Below are positions 17,591-25,527 of a stretch of DNA of 64,000 bases, one piece after another. Below the pieces are notes generated by a model. That model did not search any database. It worked only from the letters and a program-made list of their open reading frames with translations, and was not told the DNA's origin. Made by a program: the position numbers and the translations under genes. The stretch lies in contig NZ_DATJTC010000031.1 in NCBI RefSeq assembly GCF_035503745.1, positions 1-64,000 on the forward strand, in the 5' to 3' direction. How positions within the stretch are numbered: position 1 is the stretch's first letter; each line of letters starts with the position of its first letter. Source of the DNA: Dyella_B sp035503745. Lineage in GTDB: Bacteria; Pseudomonadota; Gammaproteobacteria; Xanthomonadales; Rhodanobacteraceae.

Positions 17591-18773
17591 AAATCTCCCT
17601 GGCTGGCAATGACCTTCGTATACCTGAAAGATTAGACGTACTTCTGCTCTGGTTCCTAGCTGTGTGAAATAGCAGACGTCAGTATTTGGACTTGCGACTG
17701 CGTGTTATGACTTGTCGGACCCGCGACTCTCATAACGTCCTGTTATGCTCTGGAGCCTTTGAGGCTTGGAAATCTTGGTGTTCGAGCGCAGGATGCGTCG
17801 GCATGAGAGCATTAACTTCGATCATCGAGTTTGTCCCTGACAATTGTTGCCCTCATCGAAACTCTTGAGCCTGCTGCAACACTGGGCAAATTGAATTGTC
17901 GCCCTGGCGGTGCACGTGTCCAAGCATATCCGCGGTGTAACCATGGCTACCAGCTGGATTGGCAAGGACTGTAAGGGGGCAGGCAGGGGGCGTTAGGAAG
18001 CAGACCCTAGGAGATGTTTGGAGATCGACTCCTTGCAACGTTAGACGCAGGGCAGCAGAGCAGCGGAACACCTAGAGGTTCTCCGCTTACGACGTAAAGG
18101 TACGGATGCTGCTCTGGGTTGGCTCTAAGCTAGCTAGGCTACCAGTGAAAACTGGCAGTACCGTTACCAGCGAAAGGTGTCAAAACTGACAGTTATTGCT
18201 GGTATTACCACCACTGGTGTTCGCTAAAACATAATTTGGCCACGCGGTTAAACCATAAATTGGCCAACCGAAGGTGGTTTCGCGGCGCCAAATGGATTGG
18301 GGTATCGCAGACGAAAGTCCAGGAGGCAGGTGATCGCGAGCGGCCGATAGACTTGCTGACTGATACACGCTGTTGCCTACAGCGCTCGTGTGGAGGACCT
18401 CGCAATGGATGCGGCCCCTTGGTCGCCAACTGGGCCGATTCCTCAACGGAACTATCGCCAGAACATAGGGGCGTATCGTCGGCTGCTATCGGGACGCGGT
18501 AGATGGCTTGGCTCCCGATCCAGCCCGCCTCCTACGCTGCCATCTCCGGGGGTCAAAGCGACGCCATTTATAGGCTGGCCTCGAGCCCATTGCCCCGCCA
18601 GTAAACTGCGCGCAAAATCCAGCGTGACGTTGATAACAGCTTTTTTGCGCGCGGTGCATTTTCACAAGTGACTGATTTATCTATGAATAAATCGCCACCC
18701 TTTCTTTAAAAATAGTGTCGCCAAGCCTTTGGCTTTTGACCCCTAAAAACAGCGCAGCGTGACAGGACTGGCT
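17591..18773. other. Gene-poor island DNA with repeated motifs
   Basis: This 1.2-kb stretch contains only short, unconvincing open frames. Between 18140 and 18290 there are four related short motifs (aaaactggcag, aaaactgacag, aaaacataatttggcca, taaaccataaattggcca) spaced about 30-60 bases apart, similar in style to the multiple terminal repeats of IS21-type elements. Weaker relatives occur after the nuclease gene at 20280-20365. The rest holds nothing recognised. The composition is AT-richer than core regions. Confidence 0.4.
18140..18290. repeat. Cluster of short direct repeats, IS21-end-like
   Basis: Four imperfect direct copies of a motif resembling taaaacNtaattTGGCCA lie here, two in a short form (aaaactggcagta, aaaactgacagtt) and two longer (ctaaaacataatttggcca, taaaccataaattggcca). 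Multiple terminal direct repeats of this size are typical of IS21-family ends, but no istA/istB genes are present, so it is either a solo end or another protein-binding array. Confidence 0.35.
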
Positions 18774-20270
18774 ATGATAATCGAGGCCCTAAGAAAACTC
18801 GGTCCGAGCTTGAGCACAAGCTTGATTGACCATCTGGCTTCCACCGGCCTTACCCGTGCCACGGCGCGTAAGCGCCTGAGCCGGGACATTGAGGCGGGAA
18901 CGGTCGAGATCATCGAGGACCTAAAGTTCGCGCATGGAGCTAGGTTCGTCTACCTGCGCACCCAGAAAACATCGCTGGCATTCACCCGCGCGCTGAAAGA
19001 TGTGGTCCTAGCGGAAGGGGGGGCCTACGCGAGGGCCGTCCATGCAGTCCAGGCACGCAGAGTCGTCCCCAAATGGCAGTTCGCGGCCGCATCCGGCGCG
19101 CCCCTCCAGCGCAAGGGGCACCTTACCCCGGGGCAGGTGCTCGAGCGTCTGATCGCCGCCGGCCTGTTCGTCGAAGAAGACATCGGTGGCCTCGGGCCAG
19201 CTATCGCTCTGGGCGACCGTTCCCGCACCATACCGTCGGCGGATGCCGCTAACTCCATTGCCCGCGGTGTGACCGAAACACTGCTCCTGGACATGGTTCG
19301 CGAATGGGCGAGGCGGCATGCGTTCTCATCATGGGAGGCCACGAAAGTCCGGCAACAAAAACGACCTCCTCCCGAAGCCGGATCGTATGCATGGGACCTG
19401 ACCAGCCCTTGCTATCTGTTGCCCCTCATCGGCTGGTCGAGAGGCAAGAAGACTCACGGCTTTTTTGTGTGCGATGTGTTGCTTGCCGGAAAGGTCAAGG
19501 AGAACGGCGTATCAGCCTTTCTCCATAAGTGTGGGTCTCTTCGCCATCTCAGAGTTGGCCCAGTGCTGCCTTTGTTTGTTACCGACAGCTATGACCAAAA
19601 AGCCTTCAACCTAGTCAAGGCAGCCGGGGTGGTCCCGGCAACCATTGACTCACTATTCGGCAAGGACGCAGCCGCCGCTTTTCAAGAACTGGCCCGCGTC
19701 CTGTCTGATGCTCTTAAGGGCAATCTCGATGCCGCACATCTGGCCGACGTCGTCCGGCGCCTCACGAAAGTAGAAGGTGCGCTCGGCAATCTGCAAGGCG
19801 CTCTGTTTGAATTCATCGTTGCCGAAATTGTCCGACATGAAGCACCCAGCACCCGTCTTGAGCTAAATCGTCACTGCAAGGACCGGGCGGGAAAGAGCGT
19901 CGAAGTCGACGTCTGGGCGCTCGACACTAATATCGCCCGCTTCGTCGAGTGCAAGGGCCGCGAACCAACGTCCGAAGTCGCCGACGCCGAAATTGATCAG
20001 TGGCTCGATGTCCGCATTCCGGCAGTTCGTCACCACCTGGAACAACTGGCCCAACTCGCGTCGGTGCCCCGTCCGACTTTTGAGCTTTGGGTGACGGGCC
20101 GCCTTTCAGACAAATCGACGGAGCGCATCAAGCGCACGCGTGCTGCCAATATTCGAAAGTTCGACCTCATCGTAATCGACGCGAACGGGGTAAAGGAAAA
20201 GGCGCTCGCCACCCCCAACAAAGCCCTCGTCGATACGCTCGAACAACTATTCAAGGACACGCCAGGCTGA
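18774..20270 (+). CDS. Putative defence nuclease: N-terminal winged helix, C-terminal PD-(D/E)XK-like domain
   Basis: The 498-residue protein has a helical N-terminus that looks like a winged helix-turn-helix (residues about 1-60: ALRKLGPSLSTSLIDHLA, TRATARKRLSRD). A C-terminal region carries the PD-(D/E)XK nuclease pattern: Glu346 in a helix (LFEFIVAEI), Asp379 in EVDVW, and Glu392-Cys-Lys394 in FVECKGR. This is the arrangement of Mrr/restriction-endonuclease-like enzymes that cut DNA. No methyltransferase or helicase accompanies it. The ATG at 18774 has AGGA close upstream; a GTG at 18759 is possible. The gene is isolated by repeat-bearing spacers on an island beside a tRNA, a typical setting for mobile defence genes. 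I do not recognise a named family; the function is inferred from the motif. Confidence 0.6.
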   Translation: MIIEALRKLGPSLSTSLIDHLASTGLTRATARKRLSRDIEAGTVEIIEDLKFAHGARFVYLRTQKTSLAFTRALKDVVLAEGGAYARAVHAVQARRVVPKWQFAAASGAPLQRKGHLTPGQVLERLIAAGLFVEEDIGGLGPAIALGDRSRTIPSADAANSIARGVTETLLLDMVREWARRHAFSSWEATKVRQQKRPPPEAGSYAWDLTSPCYLLPLIGWSRGKKTHGFFVCDVLLAGKVKENGVSAFLHKCGSLRHLRVGPVLPLFVTDSYDQKAFNLVKAAGVVPATIDSLFGKDAAAAFQELARVLSDALKGNLDAAHLADVVRRLTKVEGALGNLQGALFEFIVAEIVRHEAPSTRLELNRHCKDRAGKSVEVDVWALDTNIARFVECKGREPTSEVADAEIDQWLDVRIPAVRHHLEQLAQLASVPRPTFELWVTGRLSDKSTERIKRTRAANIRKFDLIVIDANGVKEKALATPNKALVDTLEQLFKDTPG

Positions 20271-20279
20271 CAGTCGTTG

Positions 20280-20365
20280 AACCGCAAACTGGCCATGTGA
20301 AATACTCTTTGCACTGGCAAGCGCTAAATTCAAGCTACCTCTGCAGCGCTAAATTGGCATCTCCC
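20280..20365. repeat. Short repeats resembling those upstream of the nuclease gene
   Basis: Just after the nuclease stop the sequence shows caaactggccatg, gcgctaaattcaag and gcgctaaattggcat, in the same orientation as the motifs at 18140-18290. The match is partial. If real, the nuclease gene is bracketed by related repeats. Confidence 0.3.
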
Positions 20366-20531
20366 GGATGCGGGGGCTTCCATGGGCACTCACGGGAAAT
20401 GGTGTCGGAGACAGCTCGGCACACCTAAACCCATCTAGTTGTCCCCAACACCATTCTTCAGAAATCACTAGGCGCAGACGTTCAACGCCTAGGTCAAACC
20501 GACTTAAATAAGCGACTATTTAAATAGATCG

Positions 20532-21260
20532 TTACGCATTTGCCGAATCAAGCGTAATGTCGATAGCCACCTTGTACGTCGTCAGAGAAATACCCCAGAT
20601 CTCATCATGTTCTTCACTACCACCGCAAACAAGCGCAACTGGAGTGCCGGCGCCATTGACAATAGGGGCACCACTGCATCCGCGAAAATGGACGTGCCCA
20701 GGATGCTTAAAGGGCAGCTTAAAGACGTGGTAGTCACCCTCTGTGCGGAGGAGTTTCAATCCCACGTAAGGGCGAAGCTCACCGGAGAAGTACTGTTGAC
20801 CAAAGTGTTCCTCTCGCTGGGCCATGACCATACCGCAGAATCCGAAGGTGTCGTCGGGATCCGGTGTTTCTGAGAAGGTCAATGTGTGGACAGTAATAGG
20901 TGCTTCAGCCTTGATCCTGTTTGTCGGGGCTTCTATCTCTTGTCGGTACGGAGCGGTGGTTCCTGGAATTTCCACATACGAGAAGTCCACGTCCTCAAGT
21001 ACTGGTGAGGTAAGTGTCGCTTTAGCCAAAAAATTCATGGCACCCAAGCGGTGCAGCTGGGTGCCTACCTGTGGCAGGTAGCGAAGTTGCAGAGCCCAGT
21101 TCGCTTGATCTCCGGTTGCGTGTGCGACAGTTAGCAGAAGCAACTTGTCACGATACCTCGCGAGACAAGCGGATGCGGCTCCAGTCGGCATGGAATCTTG
21201 CCCAATACGAACAAGAGGAGCGCTAGACAAGAGCAAGCTTGTTTGATCTTCAGCGTCCAT
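20532..21260 (-). CDS. Trypsin-like serine protease domain protein
   Basis: The 242-residue protein shows a chymotrypsin-fold catalytic triad in order: His47 in LLTVAHATGD, Asp92 in DVDFSYVEI, and Ser196 in GCSGAPIVNGAGTPVAL, the usual GxSG(A/S)P nucleophile motif. No signal peptide or PDZ domain is visible, so it is probably cytoplasmic, unlike DegP-type proteases. The start at 21260 (MDAEDQTS) is chosen because upstream residues look non-coding. It lies 68 bases downstream of the Cas2-like gene on the same strand, suggesting an operon. Small intracellular trypsin-like proteases are found as effectors in several phage-defence systems; here such a role is inference. Confidence 0.68.
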   Translation of the reverse strand: MDAEDQTSLLLSSAPLVRIGQDSMPTGAASACLARYRDKLLLLTVAHATGDQANWALQLRYLPQVGTQLHRLGAMNFLAKATLTSPVLEDVDFSYVEIPGTTAPYRQEIEAPTNRIKAEAPITVHTLTFSETPDPDDTFGFCGMVMAQREEHFGQQYFSGELRPYVGLKLLRTEGDYHVFKLPFKHPGHVHFRGCSGAPIVNGAGTPVALVCGGSEEHDEIWGISLTTYKVAIDITLDSANA

Positions 21261-21328
21261 AATCGATGGTTTCCCCAATAGACACAACAATCGAAGTAAG
21301 TGGCCGCAAACCCTAACCCGAATACGCC

Positions 21329-21640
21329 TTACGCGTAGGTCTTTCCCCACGCCCAATTCTTTGCGACAACCACAAAAACGGTTGCCTTGAGGCGCTCCTC
21401 GAGTAGAATTTTTCTAACTCTTTCCCTAAGTAAATCCCGAAGTTCACCGGCGCGCTTCTCATTCCAGCGGCCCGTGTACTTTGCAACGTAGGTGTTCGCC
21501 GGAATCCTGCGAGTCTCGTTATCGATCGAAGCGCGAACGTACTTATTGAGCTTTAACCTTGCCAATCGTCTTTTAACTATTGCGTACTTTTCTGGTTTAG
21601 CTCCATGCAAGTCAAATGTCACAAGTGCAAAAGTCGCCAT
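21329..21640 (-). CDS. Small Cas2-like (ferredoxin-fold) protein
   Basis: The 103-residue protein begins FALVTFDLHGAKPEKYAIVKRRL, which resembles the first strand, Asp and helix of Cas2/VapD-type ferredoxin-fold proteins (Asp10 at the end of strand 1). The end (KATVFVVVAKNWAWGKTY) would form another strand. There is no CRISPR array or other cas gene nearby, so it is not a classical CRISPR component. It precedes the trypsin-like protease on the same strand by 68 bases, suggesting a two-gene module. The identification is from general pattern and length and needs structural comparison. Confidence 0.5.
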   Translation of the reverse strand: MATFALVTFDLHGAKPEKYAIVKRRLARLKLNKYVRASIDNETRRIPANTYVAKYTGRWNEKRAGELRDLLRERVRKILLEERLKATVFVVVAKNWAWGKTYA

Positions 21641-21725
21641 ATTGCGCTCTGATTGTTGGTATGCAGGTGTCCGAAACGGCCAACTTATGCTTTAACGAAC
21701 AACTGGACATCCCTGGATGTCTAAG

Positions 21726-22054
21726 TGGTGGGCCCACCAGGATTCGAACCTGGAACCAAGGGATTCGCGTGTTCCGAAAGTTTCCTTTCGGCGCGGACTA
21801 TCTCTTCACCCTCCGACGTTGTTGCACGTGCGGGTGGGGTGCGGGACGCTCGAGCCTGTTATGAAGGGCGCTGTAGCCCTCAGGTAGTCTCTGCACCGTC
21901 CGGCGGTGTACCGCCGGCTTGGCTCAGGGTTGCCATCGATCCGCGCGGGCGCGTCGCTAAGGTTTCCCTGAATTCATCCCGATCCCGTTCGCGCATTACG
22001 GCGCGGCGGCACCTTTCGATGAGTCCCCTGCTCTAACCGTTGAGCTATAGGCCC
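21726..22054 (-). tRNA. ileX-like tRNA-Ile(CAU): tRNA-Ile(CAU) gene split by a group I intron
   Basis: On the minus strand the 5' exon is 22054-22019 (GGGCCTATAGCTCAACGGTT, then AGAGCAGGGGACTCAT) and the 3' exon is 21765-21726 (AATCCCTTGGTTCCAGG, TTCGAAT, CCTGG, TGGGCCC, A, CCA). Joined, they give a full cloverleaf: 7-bp acceptor stem GGGCCTA/TGGGCCC with one G-U pair, anticodon stem GGGGA/TCCCT with loop CTCATAA, T arm CCAGG/CCTGG and an encoded CCA. The CAU anticodon with this sequence is typical of the tRNA-Ile whose C34 is changed to lysidine by TilS to read AUA; elongator tRNA-Met is seen separately at 57209. The gene is interrupted between anticodon base 36 and base 37. Confidence 0.93.
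21766..22018 (-). ncRNA. Group I self-splicing intron (253 nt) in tRNA-Ile anticodon loop
   Basis: Read on the minus strand, the intron shows all four conserved core elements in order: P at 21974-21955 (AATTCAGGGAAACCTTAGCG), Q at 21935-21916 (ATGGCAACCCTGAGCCAAGC), R at 21897-21876 (contains GCAGAGACTA) and S at 21806-21790 (AGATAGTCC). GACUA of R pairs with UAGUC of S to form P7, the guanosine site. The exon end CAU can pair with GUG shortly inside the intron (AAAGGUGCC), giving the U-G pair at the 5' splice site, and the intron ends in G. Position, core sequence and CAU/GUG pairing match the Azoarcus tRNA-Ile(CAU) intron. No homing endonuclease is encoded. Confidence 0.92.
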
Positions 22055-22200
22055 TATCTCGTTGGGCATGATAACAGCATGGCGGGCGGGCTGGGTTGCC
22101 GGGGAACGTTGTTTATTAAGGCGAGAAAAACCTCACGCTTCGGCCTTCTTAACGTGGTGAGGGCCACGATGGGTTCTCTTTTTCGCGTGGAGGTGTGGCT

Positions 22201-22572
22201 ATGAGCACTGCAACGGTTGCGGACCGTCTGGTCTCGTTGTGCCGCGAGGGCAAGTACGAGGAGGCGCAGCGCGAGCTGTATGCGCAGGATGCGCTAAGCA
22301 TCGAGCCGCAGGAGATGGCCGATGGCCCGATGGGGAATGTGAAGGGTCTGAAGGCGATTTTGCAGAAGGGCCAGCATTGGAAGGATAGCCTGGAGGCGGT
22401 TCACAGCAGCGAAGTGAGTGATCCGGTGGTGGCCGATGGTTGGTTTAGTGTCGCGATGCACGTGGATGCCACCATGAAAGGGCGAGGACGTGCGGATATG
22501 CGCGAGATCTGCGTTTATCACGTGAAGAACGACAAGATTGTGCAGGAGCAGTTTTTTTACGACGTGCATTGA
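22201..22572 (+). CDS. SnoaL-like (NTF2-fold) protein
   Basis: The 123-residue protein has the helix-first layout of SnoaL-like proteins: TVADRLVSLCREGKYEEAQRELYAQDALSIEP, a turn with GLKAILQKGQHW, then strands ending REICVYHVKNDKIVQEQFFYD. NTF2-fold proteins of this size bind small molecules or act as isomerases/cyclases; nothing fixes the ligand. GGAGG about eight bases upstream marks the start at 22201. It sits between the intron-split tRNA-Ile and the convergent rpoD gene. Confidence 0.75.
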   Translation: MSTATVADRLVSLCREGKYEEAQRELYAQDALSIEPQEMADGPMGNVKGLKAILQKGQHWKDSLEAVHSSEVSDPVVADGWFSVAMHVDATMKGRGRADMREICVYHVKNDKIVQEQFFYDVH

Positions 22573-22674
22573 GCGCGCGGAGCGGCTTGCGATGCGTGCC
22601 TGGCGGGAAGACTCCCCTGTCCACGTGCGCCGGGCACGGCGTTGAGTTGGGTCTTGGCGACGTTCTGTCGCGAG

Positions 22675-22760
22675 GTTGGGTGTCCCTCCCCAGTTCCCTC
22701 GGCGAGCGGGGAGGGGCAAAGGATGGCCTTCACCCGAGCCTTCTCCCCGAAGAGAAAAGA
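22675..22760. repeat. Extragenic C/G-run palindromic repeat
   Basis: The segment contains tccctccccagttccctcggcg facing gcggggaggg, and ccttctccccgaagag. These CCCTCTCCC-type inverted repeats recur between genes in this window (about 36602-36655, 44747-44862 and 46987-47030). They resemble dispersed intergenic palindromes seen in xanthomonad genomes; their function is unknown. Confidence 0.45.
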
Positions 22761-22761
22761 A

Positions 22762-22797
22762 AAAGCCCCGCATGCGGCGCTCCGCATGCGGGGCTTT
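22762..22797 (-). terminator. Rho-independent terminator of rpoD
   Basis: A perfect 16-bp stem (aaagccccgcatgcgg, 22762-22777) pairs with 22782-22797 across a 4-base loop. On the minus strand it is followed by a T-rich run (TTTTTCTTTTCT), placing a strong intrinsic terminator about 30 bases after the rpoD stop. It may also stop plus-strand transcripts. Confidence 0.9.
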
Positions 22798-22826
22798 ATT
22801 TTGCGGTGCGCGCGTTTGTGAGGTGC

Positions 22827-24683
22827 TCAGTCGATATCGAGGAAACTGCGCAGCTGTTCGGAGCGGCTGGGGTGACGCAGCTTGCGCAGGGCCTTGGCTT
22901 CGATCTGGCGGATGCGCTCGCGGGTGACGTCGAATTGCTTGCCGACTTCTTCCAGCGTGTGATCGGTGTTCATGTCGATGCCAAAGCGCATGCGCAGCAC
23001 TTTGGCTTCGCGCGGGGTGAGGCCGGCGAGGACGTCGCGCACGGTTTCCACCAGGCCCGTTTCCGTGGCCGAGTCGATCGGCGAACTGGCGTTGGTGTCT
23101 TCGATGAAGTCGCCCAGATGTGAGTCTTCGTCGTCGCCGATCGGGGTTTCCATCGAGATCGGTTCTTTGGCGATTTTCAGCACCTTGCGGATCTTGTCTT
23201 CGGGCATGTCCATTTCCTTGGACAGCTCTTCCGGCGTCGGCTCGCGGCCGAACTGCTGCAGCATCTGGCGCGAGATCCGGTTGAGCTTGTTGATCGTTTC
23301 GATCATGTGCACCGGAATGCGGATGGTGCGCGCCTGGTCGGCGATGGAGCGGGTGATGGCCTGGCGGATCCACCATGTCGCGTAGGTGGAGAACTTGTAG
23401 CCGCGGCGGTATTCGAACTTGTCCACGGCTTTCATCAGGCCGATGTTGCCTTCCTGGATGAGGTCGAGGAACTGCAGGCCGCGGTTGGTGTACTTCTTGG
23501 CGATGGAGATCACCAGGCGCAGGTTGGCCTCCACCATTTCCTTCTTGGCGCGGCGAGCCTTGGCTTCGCCCACGGACATGCTGCGGTTGATTTCCTTGAT
23601 GTCGGTCAGCGGCAGGAACAGCTTCTTTTCGATGTTCTGCAGTTTTTCCTGCTCGCCATCGATCTGCTCGCGATACGCCTTGATGTTGGGCGACCACTTC
23701 TGGCGCTTGCGGCCCAGCTCTTCGGCCCAGCCGAGGTTGCCCTCGTTGCTTGGGAAGGTCTTGAGGAATTCGGCCTTGGGCATCTTTACGTGCTTGACGA
23801 AGATGTCCATCAGCACGCGTTCGTGGTGGCGAATGTCGTTGACGACGTCGCGCAGCTTGCGCACGAAGCTGTCGATCAGCGCGGACGGCAGCTTGAGCTT
23901 GAGGAATTCCTCCGCCATCTGGTCGCGCAGCTTGGTGACTTTCTTGTCGTTGATGTCGGTCGCCTTGGGGGCGGCCTTCTGGAATTTGCCGTAGTAGTCG
24001 CGCAGCAGTTCCATGCGGCGCTTGACCTCTTCCGGATCGGGGCCGCTGGGGCCTTCGTCTTCGTCGCTGCCGGCTTCGCTTTCTTCTTCCTCTTCTTCCA
24101 GGCCGTCGGCGTCGGCTTCGGCCAGTTCCGCTTCGGCCAGCGCGGCGTCGGCGGCCTGTTCCAGGTCGGCGAAGCCGGCCAGGATTTCGCTGAGACGGCG
24201 CTTGCCGTCCAGGTGCTGGTCGTACTCTTCCAGCAGCAGTTCGATGGTCAGGGGAAAGCTGGCCAGGGCGGTCTGCACCTGGGTGAGGCCTTCTTCGATG
24301 CGCTTGGCGATGGCGATTTCGCCCTCGCGGGTGAGCAGTTCCACCGTGCCCATTTCGCGCATGTACATGCGCACCGGATCGGTGGTGCGGCCCACCTCGG
24401 CGTCCACGGCCGAGAGCAGCGCAACGGCTTCCTCGGCGGCGGTTTCGTCGTCGGTGGTGGAACCGGGGGCGTTGTCGGCGAGCGGATCGGCATCGGGCGC
24501 GGCGTCGTGCACGTCGATGCCTACGCCCTTGAGCACCGCCATGATGTCTTCGATCTGCTCCGGATCGACGATGTCGTCGGGGAGGTGATCGTTGATCTCG
24601 GCGTAAGTCAGATAGCCCTGCTCCAGACCCTTGGAGATGAGCGCTTTGATTTCTGACTGTTGCTCGTGGGCTTTGTTATTCAT
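22827..24683 (-). CDS. rpoD: RNA polymerase primary sigma factor RpoD (sigma-70)
   Basis: The 618-residue protein has the full primary-sigma layout: region 1.1 at the N-terminus (ALISKGLEQGYLTYAEINDHLP), an acidic linker (residues about 185-205), region 1.2 to the non-conserved insert, region 2 with core binding and -10 recognition (QFLDLIQEGNIGLMKAVDKF, YATWWIRQAITRSIADQ), region 3 (PIGDDEDSHLGDFIED) and region 4.2 helix-turn-helix (VTRERIRQIEAKALRKLRHP) contacting -35 elements. The length matches gammaproteobacterial RpoD. It is the housekeeping sigma factor. dnaG, often upstream, is not adjacent here; dtd is. Confidence 0.98.
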   Translation of the reverse strand: MNNKAHEQQSEIKALISKGLEQGYLTYAEINDHLPDDIVDPEQIEDIMAVLKGVGIDVHDAAPDADPLADNAPGSTTDDETAAEEAVALLSAVDAEVGRTTDPVRMYMREMGTVELLTREGEIAIAKRIEEGLTQVQTALASFPLTIELLLEEYDQHLDGKRRLSEILAGFADLEQAADAALAEAELAEADADGLEEEEEESEAGSDEDEGPSGPDPEEVKRRMELLRDYYGKFQKAAPKATDINDKKVTKLRDQMAEEFLKLKLPSALIDSFVRKLRDVVNDIRHHERVLMDIFVKHVKMPKAEFLKTFPSNEGNLGWAEELGRKRQKWSPNIKAYREQIDGEQEKLQNIEKKLFLPLTDIKEINRSMSVGEAKARRAKKEMVEANLRLVISIAKKYTNRGLQFLDLIQEGNIGLMKAVDKFEYRRGYKFSTYATWWIRQAITRSIADQARTIRIPVHMIETINKLNRISRQMLQQFGREPTPEELSKEMDMPEDKIRKVLKIAKEPISMETPIGDDEDSHLGDFIEDTNASSPIDSATETGLVETVRDVLAGLTPREAKVLRMRFGIDMNTDHTLEEVGKQFDVTRERIRQIEAKALRKLRHPSRSEQLRSFLDID

Positions 24684-24848
24684 AGCGTCCGCCGCGGGAG
24701 TGGAACTGACCAGTATAGCTATGTGCTGCTTTTTTGACCAGTTTCAAGTTGAAAAATTCGCAAATCCGCACACGCAAAAATCGCGCCAAAACATGGGTTC
24801 CGGCGCTTTTTTCGGGGTGTCCGAGCGATTCATTCGCATGCCGTTCGG

Positions 24849-25289
24849 CTACTGCGCATCCAGCCAGAACGTTACGGGACCATCGTTGATCAGGTGTACC
24901 TGCATATGGGCGCCGAAGCGCCCGATTTCCACTGCCGGATGCGCGGATTTGGCCAAGGTCACCAGCCGTTCGAACCAGTGGCGCCCATGCTCGGGTGAGG
25001 CGGCGCTGGTGAAGCTGGGGCGCATGCCCGACCGGGTGTCGGCGGCCAGGGTGAACTGGCTGACTAGCAACAGGCCGCCGCCGGTGTCGGTAAGGGAGCG
25101 GTTCATCTTGCCGGCATCGTCGGAAAACACGCGATAGCCCAGCAGACGTTCCAGCATGCGCCTGGCCTGCGCTTCGCCGTCCTCGGGTTGGATGGCTACC
25201 AGGGCCAAGAGGCCCGGGCCGATGGCGCCTACGGTTTGGTTGTCGACATCGACGCGCGCGGACAGCACGCGCTGGATGAGTGCAATCAT
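24849..25289 (-). CDS. dtd: D-aminoacyl-tRNA deacylase
   Basis: The 146-residue protein has the DTD signature: MIALIQRVLSARVDVD at the start, the SQFTLAADTRSGMRPSF active-site motif (Ser-Gln-x-Thr) near residue 80, and the NDGPVTFWL Gly-cisPro motif near the C-terminus. It hydrolyses D-amino acids mis-attached to tRNA and removes glycine mischarged on tRNA-Ala. The start at 25289 is fixed by the family N-terminus; the longer frame to 25409 is not homologous. It is transcribed toward rpoD. Confidence 0.95.
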   Translation of the reverse strand: MIALIQRVLSARVDVDNQTVGAIGPGLLALVAIQPEDGEAQARRMLERLLGYRVFSDDAGKMNRSLTDTGGGLLLVSQFTLAADTRSGMRPSFTSAASPEHGRHWFERLVTLAKSAHPAVEIGRFGAHMQVHLINDGPVTFWLDAQ

Positions 25290-25527
25290 GGATGGGCGGC
25301 TGGCAGCAGGACGAGTACGGCAACTTTGCAGGGGAATGGCTGGACGGTAAAGAGGTTGGCGGGTCAGCGAATGCCGATGGCGCGCGAAGGCGTTCACTGA
25401 GCGGTGCATCTGCAGTGTTCAGCGGCAGCGGCGGCGAAAGCTTGAGTGCGTGCCGCTGCCCCCTCGCTACCGATGCGGCCTGCCTTTACCCTTACGCGTC
25501 CGCCTCAAGCGCCGCCCGTTTACCTCC

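Noticed and set aside
21329..21640. CRISPR-Cas locus
   Set aside because: A Cas2-like protein is present but no repeat-spacer array and no cas1 or effector gene is visible on either strand.
21725..22036. Open frame across the tRNA-Ile region
   Set aside because: The sequence is a tRNA with a structured group I intron; the frame has no protein signature.
23307..24656. Long plus-strand open frame of 449 codons over rpoD
   Set aside because: It is the antisense reading of rpoD, with low-complexity composition caused by the GC-rich codon pattern.
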